Positions 1 to 7,934 of a stretch of DNA of 64,000 nucleotides are shown here, one piece after another (the first letter of the stretch is position 1; the number at the start of each line of letters is the position of its first letter). Where the stretch lies: NCBI GenBank assembly GCA_900772475.1, contig CAAHEI010000008.1, positions 21,399 to 85,398 on the forward strand, in the 5' to 3' direction. Made by a program: the position numbers and the translations under genes. Under the pieces are notes generated by a model. It was not told the origin of the DNA and did not search any database. It saw nothing but the letters and a program-made list of their open reading frames with translations. The stretch comes from Clostridia bacterium. GTDB taxonomy: Bacteria; Bacillota; Clostridia; TANB77; CAG-465.

Positions 1-491
1 ACTTCTAAATCATCTTCAAGTGGAGCCTCAAAAGTTACAATATCACCATATTTCAAATCTCTTTTAAATATAGTAGGTCTTGAAATAATTAATCTATCAT
101 TTTCTTTAGTAGTTGGAAGCATTGAAACCTGTTTTACCCCAGATATAGTACCAATAAAATAATTTATTATTAAATAAAGAAGATATGCTATTACTAAGCA
201 TAAAACCCATTCTAATATCTCGCGTATAATTGCCTTACTATTTTTCCTAACTTTAGCTCTAGTTTCATTGTTTATCTCGTCTGCTCTTATTTTATCATTT
301 ACATCTATATCATCATAAACAATGTCTTCTTTTTTAGGTGCTTCGTCTTTTTGATTTATTTCTTCTTTCTTTTCTTCAACTTTAATGTCATTATCCTTTT
401 TTTCTATATTTTTCTTTACCTTTGTAACTTTTCCGTTCTCATCTATATCATCAAATTCAATTTCTTTTTTTTCACTTTCGTTATTATCCAT
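1..491 (-). CDS. lepB: Signal peptidase I, N-terminal part (gene runs off the left edge)
   Basis: Type I signal peptidases cleave signal peptides from exported proteins at the outer face of the membrane. I translated this frame by hand from the ATG at 491. About the first 85 residues are an acidic and lysine-rich cytoplasmic stretch, unusually long for the family. One membrane segment follows (about residues 93-113). Next comes the motif VSMLPT, whose Ser123 matches the catalytic serine of the family SMxPT box, and then a segment matching the start of the catalytic domain (LKYGDIVTFEAP). The general-base lysine region and the C-terminus lie outside the window. The family call is firm; the role of the charged N-terminal extension is unknown. 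Confidence 0.9.
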   Translation of the reverse strand, partial: MDNNESEKKEIEFDDIDENGKVTKVKKNIEKKDNDIKVEEKKEEINQKDEAPKKEDIVYDDIDVNDKIRADEINNETRAKVRKNSKAIIREILEWVLCLVIAYLLYLIINYFIGTISGVKQVSMLPTTKENDRLIISRPTIFKRDLKYGDIVTFEAPLEDDLE

Positions 492-607
492 ATATTTCTA
501 TTGCTAAACTCTATTAGCAATATTCCCCCTCTCCATATATCAACATAATAATTTTACCATAAAATATAATAAAAAACAATATATAAATAAAAAATGTATA
601 AAATTAA

Positions 608-629
608 GGTCGTGTAAAACTACACGACC
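608..629 (-). terminator. Intrinsic terminator hairpin
   Basis: A perfect 9-bp stem (608-616 with 621-629) and a 4-base loop form a hairpin that overlaps the stop codon of the small gene at 620-871. On the minus strand it is followed by T-rich sequence. Confidence 0.75.
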
Positions 630-871
630 CCAACTAAAGACATAAGGATTGATAGAGCTTCCTCATATCTACTATCTGACAATCCATAAGGGGCTTTTAA
701 CTCAATATACGACACCCCGTCTTCTAAATATTTATATGCTTTATAATACCATCTTATTACACCATCTATTCTATATTGAAAGCACTCACATCCACTAGAT
801 GTTAAAACTTTTGTAATTTCGAATAAATGATCTTTGTGATTTTTTCTTGCTAAAATTTTAACACTAGACAA
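620..871 (-). CDS. Small hypothetical protein, 83 aa
   Basis: A short single-gene unit. An AAGGAGAG ribosome-binding site lies just upstream of the ATG at 871, and a strong terminator overlaps its stop codon, so it is probably expressed. The protein has no membrane segment or signal peptide and includes two cysteines close together (SGCEC). I do not recognise the family. It sits between lepB and metG, with nothing to suggest a shared operon. Confidence 0.6.
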   Translation of the reverse strand: MSSVKILARKNHKDHLFEITKVLTSSGCECFQYRIDGVIRWYYKAYKYLEDGVSYIELKAPYGLSDSRYEEALSILMSLVGVV

Positions 872-968
872 ACCAATCTCTCCTTAAATATAATATGATA
901 AGATAAATAATTTCAATATAGTTTATATATAACATATCCTAAGATATTATTCAAGTGATTCGAAAAAT

Positions 969-2921
969 TTAGTGAATATTACTTCCATTTTCAAGTATAC
1001 CATTATTATTATCTAAAGTTATAAGCTTTACTACATCATAATCTCCCGCTGCAAGAAGCATTCCATTTGATTCAACTCCCCTAAGTTTTGCTGGTTTTAA
1101 ATTTGTAACAACTACAACTTGTTTTTTTAATAACTCTTCCTCTGTATAAAATTCAACTAGTCCTGAAACTATAGTCCTTGGTTGTTCCTCTCCTACATCA
1201 ACACTTAATTTATACAACTTATCAGATTTTTCTATTCTACTTACTTCTTTTATTTGACCAACCTTAAGCTCAACTTTATCAAGTTCATCAATTGTAATTA
1301 TTCCTTTTTTATTTTCTTCTACTTTCTCTTTTTCTTCATTTTTTTCTACAACTTGTTCATTCATTTTTTCTATCTCCTCTTTAATATCAACTCTTGGAAA
1401 TAAATTATTACCTTTTGTTACAATTGTACCTTCTTTTAGAAGGCCAAAATTCTTTGCACTATCCCAACTTGTTATATCTTCTTCAATTCCTATTTGCTTA
1501 AAAATTTCACCTGGGACATCAACCATATATGGTCTAAGTAATATACCTATTATTCTTATACATTCAACTAGATTATATAGTACTGTATTTAGTCTATCCT
1601 CTTTTCCTTCTTTACCAAGTACCCATGGCATTGATAAATCAATATATTTATTTGACTTATCAATAAGTTTCCAAATTTCTGTAATTGCATCATTTATTTT
1701 TAATTTATCCATTAACTCTTCAACCTTTAATGGTACTTCTTTTGCAAGTTGAATCAAATCACCATCATAATTTTCAAAAGATTTTCCTTTTTTTATTACT
1801 CCATTATTATACTTAGAAACCATTGCAGTTACTCTACTTACAAGATTTCCTAAATCATTTGATAAATCTGAGTTAGATTTTTCCAAAAATAACTCTTCTG
1901 AGAAGTTTCCATCTTGTCCTAAAGTCATTTCATGAAGTAGGAAATATCTTACAGAATCCCTTGAAGTTGCATTTATATATACTCTTGGATCTTTATAATT
2001 TCCAAACGATTTTGATATTTTATTTCCATCAACTACAAGCCATCCATGACCATATATTTTCTTTGGAAGTGGTAAATCAAGTGCCATTAAAAGTGCTGGC
2101 CATATCATCGCATGAAACCTAAATATTTCTTTTCCAACTAAATGTAGATCTGCTGGCCAATACTTCTTAAATTTTGATTCGTTACCACTTAAATAGCCAA
2201 GTCCAGATATATAGTTAGTTAAAGCATCTATCCAAACATATACTGTATGTTTTGGATCAAATGGTACCTTTATTCCCCATTTAACACCTGTTCTTGAAAC
2301 ACATAAATCCTCAATACCCTTTTTAAAGAAGTTATTTATAAGCTCATTCTTTCTGGAAATAGGCTCTAAAAATTCAGGATTTTCATCAAAAAACTTAAGT
2401 AATCTATCCTGATATTTTGAAAGTTTAAAGAAATAACTTTCCTCTTTTACAAGTTCAACATCTCTGCCACAATCCGGACATTTTCCATCTACAGCTTGTG
2501 TTTCAGTCCAAAATGATTCACATGGAGTACAATATAGTCCTTCATATTCAGATTTATAAATATCTCCATTATTATATAATTTTTCAAATATTTTCTTAAC
2601 ACATTCAACATGTTCTTCATCAGTTGTTCTTATATACTTATCATATGTTATTCCTAAATCATTCCATAATTTCTTTGTATCTGTTACAATTTTATCAACA
2701 TATTCTTTTGGAGTAACACCTGCGTCTTTTGCTTTTCTTTCAATTTTTTGTCCGTGTTCATCTGTTCCTGTCATGAAAAACACGTCATATCCTCTAAGCC
2801 TTTTATATCTTGCAATTGCATCAGCTACAACTGTACAGTAACAATGTCCAATATGAAAGTTACCACTTGGATAATATATAGGTGTTGTAATATAATATTT
2901 CTGCTTTTCCACTTTAATCAC
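969..2921 (-). CDS. metG: Methionyl-tRNA synthetase with C-terminal tRNA-binding domain
   Basis: Charges tRNA-Met with methionine in the cytoplasm. The class I HIGH signature is at residues 23-26, and the KMSKS-type loop reads KISKS near residue 305. A CxxC...CxxC zinc knuckle (CTPC and CPDC) lies in the connective peptide. After an acidic, lysine-rich linker (about residues 520-550) comes the EMAP-like tRNA-binding domain, beginning near IDELDKVELKVGQI. At 650 residues it has the usual length for the long dimeric form. It overlaps acpS by 4 bp, so the two are translationally coupled. Confidence 0.97.
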   Translation of the reverse strand: MIKVEKQKYYITTPIYYPSGNFHIGHCYCTVVADAIARYKRLRGYDVFFMTGTDEHGQKIERKAKDAGVTPKEYVDKIVTDTKKLWNDLGITYDKYIRTTDEEHVECVKKIFEKLYNNGDIYKSEYEGLYCTPCESFWTETQAVDGKCPDCGRDVELVKEESYFFKLSKYQDRLLKFFDENPEFLEPISRKNELINNFFKKGIEDLCVSRTGVKWGIKVPFDPKHTVYVWIDALTNYISGLGYLSGNESKFKKYWPADLHLVGKEIFRFHAMIWPALLMALDLPLPKKIYGHGWLVVDGNKISKSFGNYKDPRVYINATSRDSVRYFLLHEMTLGQDGNFSEELFLEKSNSDLSNDLGNLVSRVTAMVSKYNNGVIKKGKSFENYDGDLIQLAKEVPLKVEELMDKLKINDAITEIWKLIDKSNKYIDLSMPWVLGKEGKEDRLNTVLYNLVECIRIIGILLRPYMVDVPGEIFKQIGIEEDITSWDSAKNFGLLKEGTIVTKGNNLFPRVDIKEEIEKMNEQVVEKNEEKEKVEENKKGIITIDELDKVELKVGQIKEVSRIEKSDKLYKLSVDVGEEQPRTIVSGLVEFYTEEELLKKQVVVVTNLKPAKLRGVESNGMLLAAGDYDVVKLITLDNNNGILENGSNIH

Positions 2922-3322
2922 TCCTTATTTACTTTTACTACTACTGTAGATATAGCATTATCCTTTACATGAGAAATGCTAACATCTATTTCTACCTCAT
3001 GTTTATCACATGCTTTTTTTATTTCTTCATTTAAAATATATACCTTTGGCCTTCTAGATAGTTCCTCTATATTTAATATTTCTACATCTAAATAGCTTAT
3101 TGTTAAATTGTTTTCTATTATAAATTTAGACATTGCTTTATATATTGCTTCTTTTGCAGCAAATCTTCCAGCATATCTTTGATATTTTATATCAGATTTT
3201 ATTTTGTCTATATTTTCTATTTCATTTTTAGTATATATATTTTCCTTAAATCCTTTTGTATTCTTTACTGCATCTTCTATACGAGATACCTCAATTATAT
3301 CTGTTCCACAATATATTTGCAT
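2918..3322 (-). CDS. acpS: Holo-[acyl-carrier-protein] synthase
   Basis: Transfers 4'-phosphopantetheine from CoA to acyl carrier protein, which activates fatty-acid synthesis. The family motifs are clear: GTDIIEVSRI at the N-terminus (magnesium-binding Asp) and RFAAKEAIYKAM in the middle. At 134 residues it is normal for AcpS. It is the promoter-proximal partner of metG, with a 4-bp stop/start overlap, and begins 12 bp after the upstream gene ends, so the three genes may form one operon. Confidence 0.93.
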   Translation of the reverse strand: MQIYCGTDIIEVSRIEDAVKNTKGFKENIYTKNEIENIDKIKSDIKYQRYAGRFAAKEAIYKAMSKFIIENNLTISYLDVEILNIEELSRRPKVYILNEEIKKACDKHEVEIDVSISHVKDNAISTVVVKVNKE

Positions 3323-3334
3323 AAAATTCCCCCA

Positions 3335-4690
3335 TTAAAATTTCTTTTCAAACTTATGCTTTATCCAGCTTGCAATAAGATATGTTGGATAACTTAAAGC
3401 TGAAAAAACCATCGCTATTATTATATATACTTGAATATCCTCTAAATTTATTACATTTGTTAACATTTGAATACCAGAAAAACTTATATTTATAACATAA
3501 AAAATCATAAGTATCATACTTATCCTTGATTGATTATTGCTTACAACATAATCATAATATTCTAAATATTCTTTATGAACCTCGTCATAAAGTTCTGGAA
3601 GGCCAAATGCTTTTTGCCATAATTTCCAGATATCCATTCCGTGTTCTGAGTTAGTAATTTGTCCAAACCAACTTGAATTTGTAAATTGAGTTAAATTTTT
3701 CTTTAATTTTTTAACTGCTGTTTTATCTTGTCTCATTAAATCCTGCGAAAAATTTATAAGACTGATTCTTTGATATAATGCTATAAGCACCATATACAAA
3801 TATCTTTTTTCAAAATTATATGGCATTCTTGTTATATCATATTTTTCTTTATCAGATACAAATACAACTCCACTCTCTCTTGAAAATCCAAACATTGAGT
3901 ATTTCCATCTAGAATAAACGTTATCAAAAAGTCTATCACATTCTTCATTAAAAATAGCACTACTTTTACTATGCATAACGTACTGAAATTTATAGAAATC
4001 ATTTTGCATTTTATAAAAATCTGTATCTTTCTCCCAATCATCTACACAAACATATGAATATGTAAACATTTTGTCAAAATACATTTTATCTAAACTTTTG
4101 CTTTCATATTCAGAAGTTATATTTCTTATAAATTTAGGAATATTAATTATTTTACTATTTTCGACTATTCTATTGGTTGCATTTCCTTTTATTCTAGGTG
4201 TTAAATTTCTAAAATAATGGTTAAAATCTAATATTTTATTAAAGTCAATTAACTCACTTTTCTCATCAATTTGTGTTTTAAAGTCTATGAAACATATACC
4301 ACCTTCAAAACATATTATTTTAATATCCGATATATCATAATTAATAACTTTACCATCGAAATCTGTTATACTACCTTTTTTTATTCTAGCCATATTGTAT
4401 TTAAACGTTACACATGTAGTTTTACTAAGTTCTAATGATCTTCTAAAAACTCCTTGTGTTTTAAATTTTTTTATATACTTTTTATCCCAAAATAAAGAAG
4501 GAAACAAAAATTTTCTCATATATGGCAAAAAGAAATCGTACGACTCTTCATCGCTTTTATATTGATGATATACCATAGTCCACTCTTTTGTTTTCTTTAA
4601 TATGCTTTCTATAAAATATGGATATTTCTCACTATCTATTACAAACGGATATAGAAAATGAGTATACTGATATTCGGCTTTAATATGCAT
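3335..4690 (-). CDS. Unrecognised protein with two C-terminal membrane segments
   Basis: I do not recognise the family. The 451-residue protein is mostly soluble and aromatic-rich. It ends with two hydrophobic segments (ISMILMIFYVINISF and VYIIIAMVFSALSYPTYLIA) separated by a short loop, then a basic tail. This two-helix C-terminal hairpin recalls CorA-type channels, but the GxN signature is absent. I prefer the ATG at 4690 over an upstream one at 4714, because an AGAGGTGG ribosome-binding site lies just before 4690. Cytoplasmic sensing with membrane anchoring is a guess only. Confidence 0.7.
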   Translation of the reverse strand: MHIKAEYQYTHFLYPFVIDSEKYPYFIESILKKTKEWTMVYHQYKSDEESYDFFLPYMRKFLFPSLFWDKKYIKKFKTQGVFRRSLELSKTTCVTFKYNMARIKKGSITDFDGKVINYDISDIKIICFEGGICFIDFKTQIDEKSELIDFNKILDFNHYFRNLTPRIKGNATNRIVENSKIINIPKFIRNITSEYESKSLDKMYFDKMFTYSYVCVDDWEKDTDFYKMQNDFYKFQYVMHSKSSAIFNEECDRLFDNVYSRWKYSMFGFSRESGVVFVSDKEKYDITRMPYNFEKRYLYMVLIALYQRISLINFSQDLMRQDKTAVKKLKKNLTQFTNSSWFGQITNSEHGMDIWKLWQKAFGLPELYDEVHKEYLEYYDYVVSNNQSRISMILMIFYVINISFSGIQMLTNVINLEDIQVYIIIAMVFSALSYPTYLIASWIKHKFEKKF

Positions 4691-4774
4691 ATTACCACCT
4701 CTTTTGTTATACATATATATTATACTGTTTTTTACATAAAGTCAATATTTTTACAATAATTTTAACATAAACAC

Positions 4775-4803
4775 TTGATTTTTAAAACTATAAATGCTAT
4801 AAT
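4775..4803 (+). promoter_or_regulatory. Promoter of tRNA-Pro
   Basis: A TTGATT -35 box and a TATAAT -10 box separated by 17 bp lie 19 bp upstream of the tRNA, a good vegetative-sigma match. Confidence 0.7.
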
Positions 4804-4822
4804 GATTTAGTACTTGATGTAT

Positions 4823-4898
4823 CGGGGTATAGCTCAGTTGGTAGAGCGCGTGGTTTGGGACCATGAGGTCGCACGTTCGAACCGTGTTACTCCGACCA
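4823..4898 (+). tRNA. tRNA-Pro (anticodon UGG)
   Basis: A full cloverleaf can be folded by eye: acceptor CGGGGTA pairs with TACTCCG (one G-T wobble), the anticodon loop is TTTGGGA, the T-arm has TTCGAAC, and CCA is encoded. The last six bases (CGACCA) form the start of the 23-bp repeat that bounds the integrated element, so this gene is the attachment site and has been kept intact. Confidence 0.96.
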
Positions 4899-4915
4899 TT
4901 TTTTTGCAATTTTTA
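4893..4915 (+). repeat. attL, 23-bp direct repeat at the tRNA-Pro 3' end
   Basis: This 23-bp stretch begins with the CGACCA end of the tRNA and continues through seven T's and GCAATTTTTA. It is repeated exactly at 16267-16289. Exact repeats at a tRNA 3' end are the hallmark of tyrosine-integrase insertion. Confidence 0.9.
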
Positions 4916-4943
4916 GAAAATTGCAGAAAACTGAAAAAGGTTT

Positions 4944-4985
4944 AAAGAGTATTAACGAGTAAGGTTTCGTTAATACTCTTTTTCT
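4944..4985 (+). terminator. Terminator just inside the left end of the element
   Basis: A 15-bp perfect stem (4944-4958 with 4967-4981) with an 8-base loop and a T run. It would end tRNA-Pro transcription after the element separated the gene from its own downstream sequence. It resembles the hairpin beyond attR at 16321-16358. Confidence 0.85.
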
Positions 4986-5033
4986 ATGGAGTTTTAAAAA
5001 ATCTTGAAAAATCCTGAAAAAAATTGTAATTTT

Positions 5034-5099
5034 GTTCAGAATTTTATGTTCCGAAAACATTTTTTCTCAAATAAAAAATGTTCAGAAAAGTTCCGAAAA
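5034..5099 (+). repeat. Repeated GTTC(A/C)GAAAA motifs, possible integrase arm sites
   Basis: GTTCAGAA or GTTCCGAAAA occurs at 5034, 5048-5057, 5080-5089 and 5090-5099. The same motif recurs near the right end at 16192-16201. Repeats clustered inside both ends of such elements are often binding sites for the integrase N-terminal domain; that role here is inferred. Confidence 0.45.
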
Positions 5100-5135
5100 A
5101 TTTTATAGAGTATTCTTCCTAGAAAGGAAGTTAAT

Positions 5136-6041
5136 TTGAAACAGATAGTTTACTATAAAATAAATGAAACATTAAGTAATAAATATTATCAAATACCACA
5201 AGAACTATTTGAAAACTCATTATATAAAGATAATTTAAATTCAGATAGCAAAATACTATATGCTTTTTTGCTAGACAGATTATCATTATCTCAAAAACAT
5301 CATTGGGTAGATGAAGAATATAGAATATATTTGATATTTACTAGAGAAGAAGTACAAGAAAAATTACATTTATCAGACAAAACAGTTACTAAAGCATTTA
5401 AACAATTAAGTAATGTCGGCTTAGTAGAAGAAAAAAGGCAAGGTCTTGGCAAACCTAATTTAATATATGTCGGAAAAATACAATATGAAGAAACAGAAAA
5501 TATACGATTCCAGAGTCGTAAAAATTACGATTCTGGAGAAGGAAATATTACGGCTCTTGAATCGGAAGATTTACGAGGAATCAATACTAATATTATCAAA
5601 ACTAATATAATCAATACTGAGTCTATCAATCCTAATAATGATAATGAACATGAATTACAAAAAATTAAAGATAAATGTAAATTAAATGAATTTGCTAAAG
5701 AAGAAATAACAATTTTAGAAGATGTGATTGATAGCTTATATTATAAAGATACCTTAAAAGTAGGAAGTGTTATTGTTAATCACTACAAGATATTAGATAA
5801 ACTAAAATTGATAGTTAAAGAAAATTTAATTCAGTTATTAAATATATTAAATAATATTCCAAACATACAAAATGCTAAAAATTATTTGATGATTTGCTTA
5901 TACAACAATTTAGGAAACACACATATAACCACTAAAAAAACAAGTACTACTTCAGCTTGTAATGAAAGAGAATACCCAGAAGACTTCTTGAACAGCTTAT
6001 ATGCTAACGTTGCTTATGAGAATAGCTTAATATCTCCGTAA
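5136..6041 (+). CDS. Replication initiator, RepA_N-like
   Basis: Probably initiates replication of the excised circular element. Residues about 15-115 match the RepA N-terminal winged-helix pattern (YYQIPQELFEN, DSKILYAFLLDRLSLS, then a helix-turn-helix ending KQLSNVGLVEEKRQGLGKPN). The rest is low-complexity and a helical C-terminal part. Translation probably starts at the TTG at 5136, five bases after an AAAGGAAG ribosome-binding site; no ATG is near. An initiator on a tRNA-integrated element suggests it can replicate as a plasmid-like circle after excision. Confidence 0.8.
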   Translation: MKQIVYYKINETLSNKYYQIPQELFENSLYKDNLNSDSKILYAFLLDRLSLSQKHHWVDEEYRIYLIFTREEVQEKLHLSDKTVTKAFKQLSNVGLVEEKRQGLGKPNLIYVGKIQYEETENIRFQSRKNYDSGEGNITALESEDLRGINTNIIKTNIINTESINPNNDNEHELQKIKDKCKLNEFAKEEITILEDVIDSLYYKDTLKVGSVIVNHYKILDKLKLIVKENLIQLLNILNNIPNIQNAKNYLMICLYNNLGNTHITTKKTSTTSACNEREYPEDFLNSLYANVAYENSLISP

Positions 6042-6091
6042 GAAATAGCTCCGATATGAAATTGCAAGAATATCGCTAATATGCAACTTCA

Positions 6092-6219
6092 CTTAATAAA
6101 ATAGCTTGACTATTTTATTAAGCCTAAAAAATACTTTAGTTATTTTTTAGGAAAGGGTGCAGGAACTCCTGCCACACAGATAAGTTTTGTATAAAACTTG
6201 TCTAGTGTGTTAGACAAGT
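6092..6219 (+). other. Hairpin array containing oriT (pMV158-type nick sequence)
   Basis: Five hairpins lie in tandem: 6092-6122 (13-bp perfect stem), 6123-6151 (11-bp), 6159-6172 (6-bp), 6182-6199 (7-bp) and 6196-6219 (9-bp, loop GTGTGT). The last contains TAGTGTGTTA at 6203-6212, matching as I remember it the MobM nick region of pMV158 (TAGTGTG/TTA), with the nick expected between 6209 and 6210. It lies just upstream of a MobV relaxase, where such oriTs sit. The hairpins at 6182-6199 and 6196-6219 share four bases and would be alternatives. Confidence 0.75.
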
Positions 6220-6253
6220 AAACTTATTTTAGCAAGAAAGGCTTTGTAGGAAT

Positions 6254-7435
6254 ATGAGTTATGCTATCGTAAGAAACGAAAAATTAACAAGAAGTCAAGC
6301 ACAAGGTATATGTGTTCATAATGATAGAAAAGCAAAAAATCATTCAAATAAAGAGATAGATACAAGCAAAACACACCTAAATTATTATTTAAAGAAAAAT
6401 GAATTAAATTATATAAAGGAATTTGACAGACTAAAAGAAGAAAACAACTTAAAAGGTCAAATACGAAGTAATAGTATTATAATTTGTGAAATGATATTCA
6501 CATCTGATAAAGAGTTCTTTGAAAAAATTGGATTAGAAGAAACAAAAAGATATTTTGAAGAAAGCTATAAATTTATATCTAATTATAAAAATCTTGAAGA
6601 GAAAAATATAATCTCTGCTGTAATTCATTTAGATGAAGGAACTCCTCATATGCATTTAGCATATATCCCAGTAATTCATGCAACAGATAAGCAAGGAAAT
6701 CCAATAGATAAAATTTGTGCAAGAGATTTTTGGCAAGGTAGAGATAGTTACCGAAAATTGCAAAATGCTTACTTTGAATATGTATCTTCCAAAGGATTTG
6801 AATTAGAAAGAGGTTTACCTGCTGAAGAAACAGGAAGAAAACATGAAAAGATACAAGATTTTAAACAAATAACTAATTTTGAAAATACTAAAAAGATATT
6901 AAAAAATATAACATTAGAATTGCCAGAAGTTCCAGATATAAATGATATTAAATTAATAAAACTTAATAAAGAAAAGATTACAAATGAAATTATAAAACCA
7001 CAAAATGATTTAATTTTAAAACTTTATGATGAAAATGTATCTTTATACAAAGAACTATCCAAACAAGTAAATGTAGTTAATGATGCAACTAAATATGTTA
7101 AAGAAAGAAATTCTATTTTAAATGAAAATTATAACTTGAATTCACAAATTAAAGAATTAAAAAAAGATTATAATATTAAGCTTGATAACATGGAATATTC
7201 ATACGAAAGAAAAATCAATAAATTAGAGAGAGAAATTAACTTTTTAGAAAAAGTCATTGATAGATTTAAAATAACTGTAAGTAAATTTATACACTGGATA
7301 TGTGACAAGTTCTCTGTTTCATCTGAGGATATGCTTATAATAGATTTTGAGAAAGAAACACATAATAACTTCAACACAGAAAAACAAATTAAATACGAGC
7401 AAAATAAGCACAAAGAATATGAATTAGAATTATAA
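6254..7435 (+). CDS. MobV-family relaxase (Mob/Pre)
   Basis: Nicks oriT and leads the transferred strand during mobilization by a helper conjugation system. The MobV metal-binding motif is clear at residues 125-134 (HLDEGTPHMH). The N-terminal SYAIVRNEKLTRSQAQGI matches the family, which carries its first conserved motif there. A long coiled-coil region fills about residues 230-350. The length of 393 aa is ordinary for Mob/Pre proteins. It follows the oriT hairpin array and is followed 16 bp later by tnpV, a common arrangement. Confidence 0.92.
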   Translation: MSYAIVRNEKLTRSQAQGICVHNDRKAKNHSNKEIDTSKTHLNYYLKKNELNYIKEFDRLKEENNLKGQIRSNSIIICEMIFTSDKEFFEKIGLEETKRYFEESYKFISNYKNLEEKNIISAVIHLDEGTPHMHLAYIPVIHATDKQGNPIDKICARDFWQGRDSYRKLQNAYFEYVSSKGFELERGLPAEETGRKHEKIQDFKQITNFENTKKILKNITLELPEVPDINDIKLIKLNKEKITNEIIKPQNDLILKLYDENVSLYKELSKQVNVVNDATKYVKERNSILNENYNLNSQIKELKKDYNIKLDNMEYSYERKINKLEREINFLEKVIDRFKITVSKFIHWICDKFSVSSEDMLIIDFEKETHNNFNTEKQIKYEQNKHKEYELEL

Positions 7436-7451
7436 AAGGAGATTGATAATT

Positions 7452-7805
7452 ATGGATATAGAATACAGAAAAGTTGGAGACTACTATTTACCTAATTTAG
7501 TAGCTCCAGAAAATATTAAAAATTTTAAATTAGGCAAATATGGAAAGTTAAGACTTAAGTATTTAAAAGACTTCAAAAAAACAGAATATACAATTTTACT
7601 TATGGATAATAAATTACAAAAACATTTACTACAGATAGATAAACAAGCAAATGATAGCTATGAATTACTAATGAAACAATTTGCTGAAAAAGAAAATATA
7701 TCAGAAGAATTAAAAGCTACAAATCAAATGGAATGGGTTGGCAGAATGAATAATATTAAAAATCGTGCTGAAGAAATTATATTAAAAGAATTAATTTATA
7801 TTTAA
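7452..7805 (+). CDS. tnpV: TnpV-like protein
   Basis: Short protein matching the TnpV family first named in Tn4451-type elements. Family hallmarks I recognise are the opening YxKxGDYYLPNL, GKYGKLRLKYLKD, and the tail MEWVGRMNNIKNRAEEIILKELIY. Its function is not established; it recurs beside Mob genes. I chose the ATG at 7452 because the AAGGAG site at 7436-7441 is ten bases upstream; an in-frame TTG at 7443 is too close. Confidence 0.85.
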   Translation: MDIEYRKVGDYYLPNLVAPENIKNFKLGKYGKLRLKYLKDFKKTEYTILLMDNKLQKHLLQIDKQANDSYELLMKQFAEKENISEELKATNQMEWVGRMNNIKNRAEEIILKELIYI

Positions 7806-7880
7806 TTTTAAAATGATTTGTTATAAGTAATTAAGAGAAGTTAACAATGATATTGTAAAAGATAGGTTGTAGTCTAAAGA

Positions 7881-7929
7881 AATAAGCAAATGGCAAGTAA
7901 GTTTATTCTCACTTGCCTAATTGCTTATT
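7881..7929. terminator. Bidirectional terminator between convergent genes
   Basis: A long, slightly interrupted stem (AATAAGCAA and GGCAAGT with ACTTGCC and TTGCTTATT) separates rightward tnpV from the leftward transglutaminase-like gene. Confidence 0.75.
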
Positions 7930-7934
7930 AAATT

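Noticed and set aside
351..548. 65-codon plus-strand frame at the left edge
   Set aside because: Antisense to signal peptidase I, which has the catalytic motif and a coherent membrane segment.
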